A DNA stretch of 64,000 nucleotides from Planctomycetota bacterium (GCA_016191165.1 JACPPF010000162.1:1-64000); one strand, 5' to 3'; shown: positions 51,397 to 60,653, numbered from the stretch's first letter. Numbers and translations are program-made. The notes: generated by a model from the letters alone, not told the origin.

Positions 51397-52890
51397 ATGC
51401 CCCGCATCCTGGTGGCCGAGTGCATCCACGAAATCTGCTCGTTCAACCCCGTGCCGACGCGCTACGACGACTTCGCCATCAAGAGCGGCCAGGCGCTGTT
51501 CGACTACCACCGCACGCTCGGCAGCGAAGTCGGCGGAGCGTTGCAGGTCTTCGGCGCGAACCCCGGCGTCGAGCCGATTCCCACGTTCGGCGCCCGCGGC
51601 ATCACCTCCGGCGGCACGATCGCGGCCGCGGACTTCCAGCGGCTGGCGAGCGAATTCCTCGCTGCCCTGCGCAACCATGCCGACGTTGACGCCGCCTATT
51701 TCGCTCTGCACGGCGCCATGGCCGCCGACGGCGAAGAGGACCCGGAAGGCTACCTCCTGGCGGAGGCGCGGAAAATCCTCGGCGGCAAGATACCGCTGGT
51801 CGCGTCGTTCGATCTGCACGGCATCCTCACCGATCGCATGATCGAGCACACCGACGCCATCGTGCTTTACCACACCTACCCGCATGTCGATTTCTTCGCG
51901 ACCGGCCAGCGCGCGGCACGCTTGCTCCTGCGCATCCTGGCGCGCGAAGTCAAACCGGTCACCGCCCGCGTCTTCATCCCCGCCCTCGTCCGGGGCGATG
52001 AACTCATCACGCGCACCGGCCTGTTCGGCAAGATCGTCGACGAAGCCAAAACCATCGAGCAAAGCACGGGCGGGCTGTCCGCCGGCATGTTCATTGGCAA
52101 CCCGTTCACTGATGTTCCCGAACTCGGCTGCAACAGCGTCGTCGTCACCGACAACGATCCTGCCCGTGCTCAGCGGGATGCACTTCGCCTGGCGACGAAG
52201 TTCTGGCAACATCGGGCCGAGATGCAAGCGCGCTTGACGAGCCTCGAAGAAAGCGTCAAGGTTGCCAGGGAGACGACCGGAACCGTCATTCTCATGGACG
52301 CTGCCGACGCCACCAGTTCGGGCGCTTCGGGTGACAGCAACGCGATCCTGCGCCAATTGATCCAGGCGGGATACCAGGGCCGGGTACTCGTGCCAATCGT
52401 CGATCCCGCGGCCGTGGAGGCGGCGTTTGCCGCCGGGGTCGGGGGCAGCGTGCAAACGACGGTGGGCGGCGCGCTGGATGCGCGGCGCTTTCAGCCGCTC
52501 GCACTCACCGCCTCGGTGCGGATGTTATCGGATGGCCGCTTCCGCAGCGAGTCTTTCGGCCAGGAGTGGTACGCGGGCCGCACGGCCGTCTTGCAATCGG
52601 GCAACATCGTCCTCATCGCCACGAGCCGGCCGGTGCATCTTTACGATCGTTCGCTTTTCCTGGCGCACGGGCAGGATCCCCGTCAGTTCGATCTGGTGGT
52701 CGTCAAGTCCCCGCACTGTCAGCCGCACATGTACGCGGACTGGTGCGCCCGGCTCATCAACGTCGACGCCCCCGGTTCGACGAGCGCGAACCTGCCGACG
52801 CTGGGCCATACGCGCTGCCCGCGGCCCACCTTTCCCCTGGAACCGGAGACGCCGTTTGAGCCACGGGTGCGCGTTTTTTCGCGAGGGTAA
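51397..52890 (+). CDS. M81 family metallopeptidase (MlrC-like)
   Basis: The protein has 497 residues. RILVAECIHEICSFNPVPT, FALHGAMAADGEEDPEGYLL, LVASFDLHGILTDRMIEHTDA, YHTYPHVDFFATGQRAARLL, GMFIGNPFTDVPELGCNSVVV and DAADATSSGASGDSNAIL are the family's conserved blocks. The Asp and His residues in FDLHG and YPHVD are likely zinc ligands. MlrC degrades linearised microcystin, but the family is far wider than that substrate, so the physiological target is open. No signal peptide: cytoplasmic. Confidence 0.85.
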   Translation: MPRILVAECIHEICSFNPVPTRYDDFAIKSGQALFDYHRTLGSEVGGALQVFGANPGVEPIPTFGARGITSGGTIAAADFQRLASEFLAALRNHADVDAAYFALHGAMAADGEEDPEGYLLAEARKILGGKIPLVASFDLHGILTDRMIEHTDAIVLYHTYPHVDFFATGQRAARLLLRILAREVKPVTARVFIPALVRGDELITRTGLFGKIVDEAKTIEQSTGGLSAGMFIGNPFTDVPELGCNSVVVTDNDPARAQRDALRLATKFWQHRAEMQARLTSLEESVKVARETTGTVILMDAADATSSGASGDSNAILRQLIQAGYQGRVLVPIVDPAAVEAAFAAGVGGSVQTTVGGALDARRFQPLALTASVRMLSDGRFRSESFGQEWYAGRTAVLQSGNIVLIATSRPVHLYDRSLFLAHGQDPRQFDLVVVKSPHCQPHMYADWCARLINVDAPGSTSANLPTLGHTRCPRPTFPLEPETPFEPRVRVFSRG

Positions 52891-52909
52891 TGGAGATGCG
52901 TTTCGGGAG

Positions 52910-53365
52910 CTAGACCAGGTAGACCTCGGTGCGTTCGATGAGGATTTCGTCCTGCGGGATTAGCGGGGCATTACGCAGAATCGGCTTCAATTCGCGAAAG
53001 AAACGGTCGCTTGCGTCGATGGGGTTGGCGTAAACGAAGATGACGGTATTAAAATCTCGAATCGGCTCTTTGCCTTTGGGCAAATATTCGCCAAAGTAAG
53101 GTGGCCCCGATCGGGACGATGTGCCGGAGCAGCCGCCGAAGCGGGTGTCGAAGAGACCGAGCAGATTCGCCAGGTGTTCCTCCAAGAAAACTCGGTTGCC
53201 GTCGGCCGCGAAGAGGGGAAGGGTCAGCGAAAACTTGAAGGCGTATCCTTGCACGCGCGGCATTTGGCCGCGAAGACTGGGAAGAAAAAGATCCTCGGCG
53301 ACGTTCAGATTCAAGGAGCGTAAATCGGCTGCCAGCCGCGACAGGCTATGCTTTTTTCTTCCCAC
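52910..53365 (-). CDS. Hypothetical protein, second gene of a small pair
   Basis: The protein has 151 residues if it starts at the GTG at 53363-53365 (VGRKKHSLSRLAADLRSLNL). The frame stays open upstream, but that part is antisense-like. Basic at the N-terminus, then a mixed fold ending RELKPILRNAPLIPQDEILIERTEVYLV. No family is recognised with confidence. It overlaps the previous small gene by 20 bases, so translation is probably coupled. No signal peptide or membrane segment. Confidence 0.5.
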   Translation of the reverse strand: MGRKKHSLSRLAADLRSLNLNVAEDLFLPSLRGQMPRVQGYAFKFSLTLPLFAADGNRVFLEEHLANLLGLFDTRFGGCSGTSSRSGPPYFGEYLPKGKEPIRDFNTVIFVYANPIDASDRFFRELKPILRNAPLIPQDEILIERTEVYLV

Positions 53366-53540
53366 GTTTCTTGGCTCCGTTCGCGTGTGGGACCAGCCCC
53401 GCTTCACGAAGAACCTGAAGTTGGAAGGGACCGACCACCAGTTGCCGCGTCGGCTTCGTGCGGAACAAACCGCCCATTTCAAATAGTAAGCCGATCGCCT
53501 TGGTGTATTTTTTCTCGTCACGAATTTGGATGGTTGCCAT
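53346..53540 (-). CDS. Hypothetical small basic protein, first gene of a small pair
   Basis: The protein has 64 residues from ATG at 53538-53540. MATIQIRDEKKYTKAIGLLF, then PTRQLVVGPFQLQVLREAGLV, and a Lys-rich tail (AKKRGKKKA). Small size, basic tail and the overlapping downstream gene are consistent with a regulator-partner pair, but nothing more can be said. Upstream, a 13-base perfect hairpin lies at 53641-53671. Confidence 0.45.
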   Translation of the reverse strand: MATIQIRDEKKYTKAIGLLFEMGGLFRTKPTRQLVVGPFQLQVLREAGLVPHANGAKKRGKKKA

Positions 53541-53640
53541 CGTACCAGTCTCCGCAGGCATTCTATTGGTGTGAGTGCATTCTATCACGCCGCAACGGGC
53601 GCGTTCCAGATGGATCTGCGGATCGATTCCCGAAAATGGG

Positions 53641-53671
53641 GTCGGGACAAGCCGAGCTGGCTTGTCCCGAC
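53641..53671. repeat. Perfect 13-base hairpin
   Basis: GTCGGGACAAGCC (53641-53653) pairs with GGCTTGTCCCGAC (53659-53671), loop GAGCT. It has no T-tract; the type is that of dispersed palindromic repeats. Confidence 0.6.
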
Positions 53672-53759
53672 TGCACAGAGGAGCCGCTCATTGGTCCTGA
53701 GCATCCAGCAATTGATCCTTCTCACGCATCACGATCGGAACGCATGCGCCCCAGTATTC

Positions 53760-54227
53760 CATGTCAGAACCAAGTTGCGAGGCGTTGCGGATTTTGGCGC
53801 TGCGCGAGTTGAGCGTTGTACAGCTTGTCGGCGCAGCGGTTGAAGACATCCTTCGGGTTGACGCGCCAAGCGTAGCGGTCGCCCTTCAGGACAAGCAACC
53901 TGCGGAAAGCCGCTGCCATTGGCAACAGCGCTCCCATGTCCATCCGATGACTCGTATCGACCTGGGTGCCAGGTCGTTTCCACGATTTCCTCATCGGTCG
54001 TCGAAAAGCTCTGCGTACCGGCAACGACATGAATGCGCACGAAGGGATGGGTACTCACGCCAGACGACGATCGCCACGTCGTTCAAAAGGCCGCAAACAT
54101 TGAGGTTTTCGACCAGCGCTGAAACCGCGGCGTCGAGCAGCGGGATGTTGCGCCGGCTTTCAACCATGTTCATCCCGTCCGGTCCGTGCCAGGCCCAGCG
54201 GCTCGCCTTGACCTTCACCTGAGCCAA
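53760..54227 (-). pseudogene. Decayed DUF1501 gene remnant
   Basis: In one minus frame (53991-54227) WAWHGPDGMNMVESRRNIPL, then LDAAVSALVENLNVCGLLNDVAIVVW, resemble the C-terminal part of DUF1501 proteins (WDWHGPDGMN...LDAAVSALIEDLHxRGL...VVVWGEFGRTP). After VVW the frame changes and the expected GEFGRTP and RDHW motifs are absent; another frame (53764-54030) has KDVFNRCADKLYN. No start or upstream domain is visible. The 880 bases between 53541 and 54421 hold only this remnant and a hairpin. Confidence 0.4.
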
Positions 54228-54421
54228 GCCAGATTTCAGGCAACATTTTCACGCCCGCGTTTGTCCGCGGACGCTTTGCGAGCTACCCTAGAGGTGAAGG
54301 TTTATTCCACGCGGCCAGGATTGTTCCGTCCGATCCCCCGGCGCCAGAAGGGCCCGTTGGCGCCCGTCGCCGGGGCTCAGGCTCGGAATTTCCTCCCCCA
54401 GACGCAAGACGCTACACACCG

Positions 54422-55675
54422 ATGTCGATCACTTCCAGCGGCAACTTGATGGACACGCTTCGCCAGCACCTTTTGCTGACGCCCGCCCAGGCCACGGAGT
54501 TGCCTCACCTTGTCCAGGGCCGGTCGGGCGACGCCCGTTCACTGGCCAAGGCACTCATTCAAAAGGGCTGGCTGTCGGTCTACCAGGTCAACCAACTTTT
54601 GATGGGCCGGGCCGACGAGCTGGTCATCGGCCCCTACCGCGTGCTGGAAAAACTGGGGCAGGGAGGGCTCAGTACGGTATTCAAGGCCCAGCACCGCGAA
54701 CATCGAAACCTGGTGGCGATCAAGATCATTCGCCCGGAGGTGTTCGCAAGCACCGATGGCCGGCAGGCGTTCCTGCAAGAAGTCGAAGCGATGGCCCGGC
54801 TCGACCATGCGAACATCGTGCAATTTTGCGATGCCGATCAATGGAACGACACCTACTACTTCGCGATGGAATACGTGGAGGGGACCGACCTGGGCAAGGC
54901 GGTCCGCCTTTCCGGCGCGCTGCCCGTCCAGGAGGCTTGCGATTACATTCGCCAAACCGCGCTCGGCTTGCAACATGCCCATGAGCGCAATCTGATTCAT
55001 CGCGACATCAAGCCGGTGAACCTGTTCTTGACGCAGGCGCCGGTGGACCTTCAGCAAACCGTGGCCGCCCTGTTCGCTACCAGGCGTGAGCGGAACGCGC
55101 CGGGACCGGTGGGATCGAAAGCGACCCTGATGACCAGGCCCACCATCAAGATTCTGGACTGGGGGCTGGCAAACCAGCGCTCCCCAGGCGGGCTTCAGCC
55201 CGAAGCCCCTGGCGAGGCCGACCGGGGCGTCGTTGGCACGGCCGATTATCTTTCGCCTGAACAGGCGCGCGACGCCCGCGCCGCCGACATTCGCAGCGAC
55301 ATCTACAGCCTGGGGTGTACGCTTTATTACCTGTTGACCGGCCAGCCGCCGTTCCCGGACGGCACGCTGGTGCAAAAACTGATGCAGCACCAGTCGGCCC
55401 AGCCGCGGCCGATCGCCGAGTTCCGCGCGGACGTGCCCGCCAGCGTCGCCGCCGCCGTGGAGCGCATGATGGCCAAGCACCCCGACGATCGATTCCAGAC
55501 CCCGGCGTCGGTCGCGCTGGCGTTCTTGTCATTCGTGCGGCAGTCGCCCAGCCTGGCGGGCAAGGCCACGCCCCGCTTGACCATGCACGGCGTGCCCATT
55601 CCTTCCCGCGACGATACCCCCCTGCCCTCCGCCCTCACCGACAAGCCGAAGCCAGGCGATAGCAAACAACCTTGA
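54422..55675 (+). CDS. Ser/Thr protein kinase, soluble, planctomycete type
   Basis: The protein has 417 residues. An N-terminal extension (about 15-65: LLLTPAQATELPHLVQGRSG, LIQKGWLSVYQVNQLLMG) is typical of planctomycete kinases. The kinase domain has G-loop LGQGGLSTVF (78-87), Lys101, HRDIKPVN (193-200), DWG (246-248, normally DFG) and SPEQ (278-281). The segment between DWGLA and GTADYLSPEQ contains SPGGLQPEAPG, encoded by a small palindrome (55183-55212). No transmembrane helix or sensor domain follows. Its targets are unknown. Confidence 0.88.
   Translation: MSITSSGNLMDTLRQHLLLTPAQATELPHLVQGRSGDARSLAKALIQKGWLSVYQVNQLLMGRADELVIGPYRVLEKLGQGGLSTVFKAQHREHRNLVAIKIIRPEVFASTDGRQAFLQEVEAMARLDHANIVQFCDADQWNDTYYFAMEYVEGTDLGKAVRLSGALPVQEACDYIRQTALGLQHAHERNLIHRDIKPVNLFLTQAPVDLQQTVAALFATRRERNAPGPVGSKATLMTRPTIKILDWGLANQRSPGGLQPEAPGEADRGVVGTADYLSPEQARDARAADIRSDIYSLGCTLYYLLTGQPPFPDGTLVQKLMQHQSAQPRPIAEFRADVPASVAAAVERMMAKHPDDRFQTPASVALAFLSFVRQSPSLAGKATPRLTMHGVPIPSRDDTPLPSALTDKPKPGDSKQP
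55183..55212. repeat. Small palindrome in the kinase activation-loop region
   Basis: GGGCTTC (55190-55196) and GAAGCCC (55202-55208) pair, extended by CCAGG/CCTGG. It encodes SPGGLQPEAPG between DWGLA and the SPEQ motif. Confidence 0.4.
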
Positions 55676-55765
55676 ACGACGAAACAACCAACGCACTTTT
55701 TCTGGCGGCCAGCCGACCCGGACGGACCCGTCCACGAATCAAACTCGGGTGAGTCCCATCGCCGG

Positions 55766-56197
55766 TCAAAGCCCGATCAAAGTCAGCAGCCAGTTCGTGA
55801 TCAACAAACTGATGAGCACCAGCGCGCTTATTTTCGAAAGCGTGGCGCCGAGCCTGAATCGCCCGGAACCCCACAGCAGGTGAGCCCGATAGGGAATCTG
55901 AAAAAGCGCCGCCGCCATGAGAAGCCAGCCCAGGCGGTGGGATTGCACCGACGCACTCCAGTCGCCATGCGCCAGGTGGACGAAGCTTCGGGTCAGGCCA
56001 CACCCGGGGCAGCTGACGCCAAACATCTCGCGCGACAGGCACGTCGGCGGGAGAACGAGGCCAGGAACCCAGCGCACGCCTACTCGTTCGCCGCCGCGCA
56101 CATCCAGGAACGGCGACGCAACCAGGGCCAGTGCGCACAGAACCAGCATTTCCAGATGCCGGCGCGAGGGCACAACGTTGGGTGTGGCCGTTGACAT
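55766..56197 (-). CDS. DUF2752 membrane protein
   Basis: The protein has 143 residues. LVLCALALVASPFLDV and two further helices (about 88-105, 120-141) frame the hallmark CPGCGLTRSFVHLAHGDW, which identifies DUF2752, a small membrane family of unknown function with a conserved CPGCG motif. It converges with the kinase gene after a 90-base gap. Confidence 0.8.
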   Translation of the reverse strand: MSTATPNVVPSRRHLEMLVLCALALVASPFLDVRGGERVGVRWVPGLVLPPTCLSREMFGVSCPGCGLTRSFVHLAHGDWSASVQSHRLGWLLMAAALFQIPYRAHLLWGSGRFRLGATLSKISALVLISLLITNWLLTLIGL

Positions 56198-56237
56198 TGC
56201 CGTGGTTAGGCGAGCGGCAGGCGGGAAGATACCTGTC

Positions 56238-56263
56238 GTAGGATGGACTTCAGTCCACGCTAC
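56238..56263. repeat. Short palindromic repeat (GTAGGATGGACTTCAGTCC)
   Basis: GGACTTCAGTCC is self-complementary apart from its centre, and GTAGGATGG with CCACGCTAC extends the dyad imperfectly. It lies upstream of the DUF2752 gene. Confidence 0.45.
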
Positions 56264-56311
56264 ATCTTTTCATGCGTCTGCCGGCGTGTAAATCAATTCC
56301 TGCCGCTCGCC

Positions 56312-56569
56312 CTAGGGCCGCAATCCTCCGTTGAGGGTGAACCATACGATGTTCTTGACAATACCAACGGCGAGCGACAACCCAATCATCTTGGCGGCTT
56401 TTGGTCTTCCTTGGATCAACCAGACGATGCCCATGATGCAGCCGATTCCCGAACAGAGGACGGCCAGGACAATCTCGCCGCCCGACAAGTTGGCATCCGG
56501 ATTGGCTTGATCCGAATAAGGCTTGCGAATGTCCAGGTCATCCTCGTTGTCGCGGTCGTCGTATGCCAT
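56312..56569 (-). CDS. Small membrane protein with Asp-rich start
   Basis: The protein has 85 residues. An acidic start (MAYDDRDNEDDLDIRKPYSD) is followed by two helices (about 30-49, VLAVLCSGIGCIMGIVWLIQ, and 57-75). No family recognised. It recalls the protein at 20201-20710 in its polar acidic start and is likewise next to a copy of the 140-base repeat. Confidence 0.55.
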   Translation of the reverse strand: MAYDDRDNEDDLDIRKPYSDQANPDANLSGGEIVLAVLCSGIGCIMGIVWLIQGRPKAAKMIGLSLAVGIVKNIVWFTLNGGLRP

Positions 56570-56628
56570 CGTAGCTCCTCGACAATAAACTCAAAGCGGC
56601 CCCGTTTTTTTCGCGGACGAAATCCTGC

Positions 56629-56762
56629 ACGCGCCACGAAACGATCCATCCTCATTAACGAGCTGCGCCGGTAACGAGGCGTTGGGCCTGTTCCCGCTCC
56701 CTTACGGTCGCGGCTCGTAACAATTGTGCCAATCTCGAGCGTGTGCAATAGAACGCCCAGGG
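56629..56762 (+). repeat. Dispersed 140-base repeat, copy B
   Basis: Aligns with 19941-20081 with scattered differences. The right arm (CTTACGGTCGCGGCTCG at 56701-56717) is well kept. The left arm (AGCTGCGCCGGTAACG, 56661-56676) has diverged, so the hairpin is weaker here. It lies between the small membrane protein and aspartokinase genes; the 290 bases hold no gene. Confidence 0.7.
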
Positions 56763-56860
56763 ATGAGGATTTCGAGCCTAGTGTACATGGAAAACCGCGC
56801 CAATCCAGAAATGTTTGGCTGATTCCGCGTTTTTTTCGATCGTGACCTCGAGTCCCCAGG

Positions 56861-58699
56861 TCACGGCAATTTGAATGCCTTTTTCAGGGCTTCCAGCGCT
56901 TCCTCCCCGCGCGCGCGATCCACGACGACGCTCACGCGAATCTCGCTGGTGTTGATCATCGCGATGTTGATGTGTCGCTCGGCCAGGGCGCCGAACATGC
57001 TTCGGGCGACTCCCGTGTGAGTTCTCATACCGATGCCGGAGACGATCAAGCGGGCGATGTCGGGATCAGCCGACGCGCTGGCGCCGGGGTCGATTTGCTG
57101 GAGGACCGCCTGCGTCACGTCCAGGGCGCGTGGTAAATCCTTGATCGGCACGCTGAAGGAGTTCTGCGCCAGGCCGGCCTCCATCGGATTGCCGACGATC
57201 ATGTCCACCACGATGCCAGCAGCCGCAACCGCCTGAAAAATGCGCGAGCAATTCCCGGCCCGGTCGGGCAGATTGACGATGGTGATACGGCCCTGGTCCA
57301 GATCGAGGACAGCGGCACTGACGACGATATCCTCCATGCTCGCCAGCTGGGTTAGCAGGTCCTGCTCGTCGCGGGTTTCTTGATTCGCGAGGGCGGGGCG
57401 TTTTTGGAACCGGGTTTCCTCCGGTCGCCCATGCTCCCGGCTCGTCGGGACGATGGGCGCGCCGGCGCCGGGCCGCGGCTGATCGAGCTGGAAGGCCTGG
57501 TGAACCGCTCGCAACGCCTTGACGCCGTCGGCCTTGTCCACCAGGACGGAGATCTTGATGTCGCCGGTCGTGATCATGGTCAGGTTGATGCCGGCCTCCG
57601 CCAGGGCGGCGAACATGCGCTGGGCAACGCCGGTGTGCGTGCGCATCCCCGTGCCGACGATGGAGACCTTGCTGACGTTTTCCTCGGAAGTGACGCGGGC
57701 GCCCAGCTCCGTGATGACGGGCTCCAGCGCCTTGAGCGTCGCGTGAAGTTCAATGGCCGGCACCGTGAAGCCGATGCTGGCCTTGCCCTGCGACCCGACG
57801 TTTTGCACGATCATGTCCACCGCGATGTTCTTGTTGGCGATGGCCGAGAAAATCTTGAAGCTGACGCCGGGCTGGTCGGGCACGTCCACGACGGCCACGC
57901 GGGCCTCGTCCTTCACCAAAGCGGCGCCGCAGACGACGACTTCGTTCATCCACTCGGCTTCCGGCACGATCCAGGTTCCCTCGACGTCGCTGAACGACGA
58001 ACGCTTCTGGAGCGGCACGCCGAACTTGCGGGCGAACTCGATCGAGCGGGACGAAAGGACGTTGGCGCCGACGCTGGCCAGCTCGAGCATCTCGTCGTAG
58101 CTGACCACGTCGAGTTTGCGCGCCTCCGGCACCAGGCGTGGATCGGTGGTGAAGATGCCGTCCATGTCGGTGTAGATGTCGCAGCTGACCTCGTTCGCCG
58201 CTTGTTTCATGACGGCGGCGAGGGCCACTGCCGTGGTGTCGGAGCCGCCGCGGCCGAGCGTGGTGATATTGCCCGTCTCATCCGTGCCCTGGAATCCCGC
58301 GACGATGACGATATTGCCGGCGTCGAGCGCTTCGCGCAGTCTTTCGGTGGAGATGCTTTTGATGCGCGCCTTGGTATGGCTGGAATCGGTCACGATGCCG
58401 ACCTGAGCGCCGGTGAAGCTGATGGCCTTCTCGCCGACCGTTTGAATCGCCATGGCCAACAGCGCGATCGAGATCTGCTCGCCCGTGGAAAGCAGCATGT
58501 CCATTTCGCGCGCCGGCGGGTGTTCGCAGATTTGGCGAGCTAACTCGATGAGTTCATCGGTGGTGTCGCCGCGCGCACTGACGACGACGATGACCTGGTT
58601 GCCGGCCTTTTGCGCGCGAATCGCCTTGCGGGCGGCATTCATGATGCGGTCCGCCGTCGCCACACTTGAACCGCCGAATTTTTGCACGACTAGAGCCAC
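56861..58699 (-). CDS. lysC: Aspartate kinase with four ACT domains
   Basis: The protein has 612 residues from the GTG at 58697-58699, preceded by CAGGAGA at 8-base distance. VVQKFGGSSVATADRI, STGEQISIALLA, GRGGSDTTAVALA and YTDMDGIFTTDPR are the catalytic hallmarks of aspartokinase, the first step to lysine, threonine and methionine. Two ACT pairs follow: one about 265-410, a second about 455-612, each with RTHTGVA. E. coli-type enzymes have one pair; the doubled form fits planctomycetes and some cyanobacteria and suggests complex feedback by end products. The linker (about 410-445) is poorly conserved. Confidence 0.9.
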   Translation of the reverse strand: MALVVQKFGGSSVATADRIMNAARKAIRAQKAGNQVIVVVSARGDTTDELIELARQICEHPPAREMDMLLSTGEQISIALLAMAIQTVGEKAISFTGAQVGIVTDSSHTKARIKSISTERLREALDAGNIVIVAGFQGTDETGNITTLGRGGSDTTAVALAAVMKQAANEVSCDIYTDMDGIFTTDPRLVPEARKLDVVSYDEMLELASVGANVLSSRSIEFARKFGVPLQKRSSFSDVEGTWIVPEAEWMNEVVVCGAALVKDEARVAVVDVPDQPGVSFKIFSAIANKNIAVDMIVQNVGSQGKASIGFTVPAIELHATLKALEPVITELGARVTSEENVSKVSIVGTGMRTHTGVAQRMFAALAEAGINLTMITTGDIKISVLVDKADGVKALRAVHQAFQLDQPRPGAGAPIVPTSREHGRPEETRFQKRPALANQETRDEQDLLTQLASMEDIVVSAAVLDLDQGRITIVNLPDRAGNCSRIFQAVAAAGIVVDMIVGNPMEAGLAQNSFSVPIKDLPRALDVTQAVLQQIDPGASASADPDIARLIVSGIGMRTHTGVARSMFGALAERHINIAMINTSEIRVSVVVDRARGEEALEALKKAFKLP

Positions 58700-58799
58700 G
58701 AAACCAATCTCCTGAAGCCCCAAGGGCGTGGGTCACGCGATTACCTTGTGCATGATATTGCGGAGCGCAGTCGATGCGACGACCGGCGCGGAAAAAAAA

Positions 58800-58836
58800 C
58801 AGCCCCAGTCAAGGAAAAACACCTTGACTGGGGCCG
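58800..58836 (-). terminator. Rho-independent terminator of the lipoprotein gene
   Basis: GCCCCAGTCAAGG (58802-58814) and CCTTGACTGGGGC (58822-58834) form a perfect 13-base stem. On the minus strand it is followed by TGTTTTTTTTC, an excellent terminator 20 bases after the stop codon of the lipoprotein gene. Confidence 0.85.
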
Positions 58837-58855
58837 CTCCGTGGAGGACGGAGGC

Positions 58856-59329
58856 CTACTTCGTCAACGGGATGTCAAAAGTGTGCTTGCCGGCTTTCAT
58901 TTCATACGTCAGGCCGCTGGTGTCGGCCGAGGCGTATTTCGTGGGGGGTGACGCGCCCATCTTCATTGTGGACGTCGGCATCTTGGACATATCCTGGGCC
59001 TTTGAAATGTCCTTGTCCTTGTTTTCAACCTTGGCACCCATGTTGGGAAAACCCTTGATCGTGACCTTGTAACTTCCAGGCGGCGGATTCACGGTGTATT
59101 TCCCGTCCGGACCGATCGGGGATTTATGTTCCTTCCCGTCGCTGGATGTGAAAATTACCTCCCCCGCCACAATCTCATCGCCCAGGGTGACCTTCCCGGT
59201 GACTGCATTGGCGGGGCCCGACGTGCAGCCGGAAAGGCCAAGGAGGCCGATGAAAAAAAACAAAGTGAGGATGCCGGTGACGGAAAGCCACGGAGAAACC
59301 CGATGGCTTCCTGACGAGATGGTGTACAT
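58856..59329 (-). CDS. Lipoprotein with carboxypeptidase regulatory-like fold
   Basis: The protein has 157 residues from ATG at 59327-59329 behind AGGAGCC. A lipobox (GLLGLSGCTSG) marks a lipoprotein. VTGKVTLGDEIVAGEVIFTS, then GPDGKYTVNPPPGSYKVTIKG, fit the small beta-sandwich (carboxypeptidase regulatory-like, Cna-B type) seen in hundreds of planctomycete lipoproteins. It precedes a strong terminator and is probably a single-gene unit. Function unknown. Confidence 0.8.
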   Translation of the reverse strand: MYTISSGSHRVSPWLSVTGILTLFFFIGLLGLSGCTSGPANAVTGKVTLGDEIVAGEVIFTSSDGKEHKSPIGPDGKYTVNPPPGSYKVTIKGFPNMGAKVENKDKDISKAQDMSKMPTSTMKMGASPPTKYASADTSGLTYEMKAGKHTFDIPLTK

Positions 59330-59421
59330 GAAAAGGCTCCTGGGGGTAAAACAGGGGATGGATTGCAACGCGATTATAAGACAGCGTATGAAAAGAAGTC
59401 AAATAGAAAAGGGCCCGCAAA

Positions 59422-59458
59422 CACGAAACGCCGGAAACTTCCGTTCCGACGTTTCGTG
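59422..59458 (-). terminator. Hairpin terminator after the first DUF1559 gene
   Basis: CACGAAACGCCGGAA and TTCCGACGTTTCGTG form a 15-base stem with one wobble. On the minus strand GGGCCCTTTTCTATTT follows. It lies 51 bases after the stop codon of the DUF1559 gene. Confidence 0.65.
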
Positions 59459-59508
59459 CTTGAAAGGCCCTCAAGTCTCGATCGGGAGAACCCGTCGAGA
59501 AAAAACAG

Positions 59509-60363
59509 TTACTCCCACGTGAACGGCTGGTTGTCGTTCGGCTGGAGGGCATAATTCCACGTATTGGAATTGATGCTCGCGCTGATGCCGCGGACCGTGC
59601 CGTCCATGATCAGGAGCTGCATAGTGGCATGCGCGCTGTTCGGATAGTACGGATGGGCCTGGGTCGTGGTCGCCGGAACCTGTGGCATGTAGGCGCCGAA
59701 GACGCCATAGTGGTGAATCCACTGATGGTACATGCCCCACTGGGAGAAAGCCGTCGGGTGGATCGCCATGTTGCTCCAAGTGTAGGACTGGAAGTTCTGG
59801 AACCGTTCGACGATGCCAATCGTGTTGGACGAGCCATCGGGAATGTTGCCGACGTTGTACATGCCGCGCGTGATGTTTTGACCGTTGTTCGAGTTGTAGA
59901 CGTTGTTGGAACCGAACATGTAGGTCGTGCAGGAATAGCTGGTGGTGAACCAGTTGTTCCACATGCTGTGGCCATCGGCACTGGTCGGGTCGGACGGGCA
60001 AATCAAGGCCGGCACCACGACGTTATGGTTGTTGTTGCCCCAGCCATCCGTACCCGCACCGCGGCGATACAGGGCGTCCTGTTCGATGTACGGATACAGC
60101 TGGTAGAAGAACGGCATCCAGTTGTACGGCGAGTTACGGCCGTAATCCAACATCGGCGGCAGTTTTTTGGTGGCGCTGTTGTAATTGTGGAGCGCGACGC
60201 CGAGCTGCTTGAGGTTGTTGGCGCAAGTCGTTCGCGCGGCAGCCTCGCGAACCTTCTGAACGGCGGGCACCAGCAACGCGATCAAGATTGCGATGATGGC
60301 GATGACCACCAGCAACTCGATCAGCGTGAAGCCGGACCTTCTTGGGGAAATCCCTCGGACCAT
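59509..60363 (-). CDS. DUF1559 protein with prepilin-type leader
   Basis: The protein has 284 residues from ATG at 60361-60363 behind AAGGAG with 6-base spacing. [20 protein letters not shown] is a type IV prepilin cleavage and methylation motif with its hydrophobic helix; [21 protein letters not shown] and ICPSDPTS are hallmarks of DUF1559 (SBP_bac_10-like) proteins, which are among the most numerous planctomycete paralogues. [12 protein letters not shown] is the usual end (DGSVR...). Likely a pseudopilin-like surface protein exported after leader cleavage by a prepilin peptidase. Nearly identical to the next gene. Confidence 0.88.
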   Translation of the reverse strand: MVRGISPRRSGFTLIELLVVIAIIAILIALLVPAVQKVREAAARTTCANNLKQLGVALHNYNSATKKLPPMLDYGRNSPYNWMPFFYQLYPYIEQDALYRRGAGTDGWGNNNHNVVVPALICPSDPTSADGHSMWNNWFTTSYSCTTYMFGSNNVYNSNNGQNITRGMYNVGNIPDGSSNTIGIVERFQNFQSYTWSNMAIHPTAFSQWGMYHQWIHHYGVFGAYMPQVPATTTQAHPYYPNSAHATMQLLIMDGTVRGISASINSNTWNYALQPNDNQPFTWE

Positions 60364-60653
60364 GGTGAACTCCTTGACAAAGGAAAATAAGTCAACCCGA
60401 ACATCGGGTCGGTTGAAGCTTTCGTAAGAATTGTAGCCAATAATCAAAAAACCCGATGGCGCAATCGGGCCGCTGATAAAAGCCTATCGTCGCCTTCGCC
60501 GGAAATCAACCACAAACTTGGGTTGCGAACGAAATGTAATAAATCAAAATGTTGATTTAACTTGATTTTCATAATTGCCATTCGAGCCGGATGGTGGAAG
60601 TGCATGCTGAATCGGCCTGTTCGACGCAATGCCGTGCGTAGGTGAGGACTTAA

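Noticed and set aside
57380-58543. Plus-strand frame of 387 codons within the aspartokinase gene
   Set aside because: Shadow of the GC-rich aspartokinase frame; His/Asp/Gly-rich with no known pattern.
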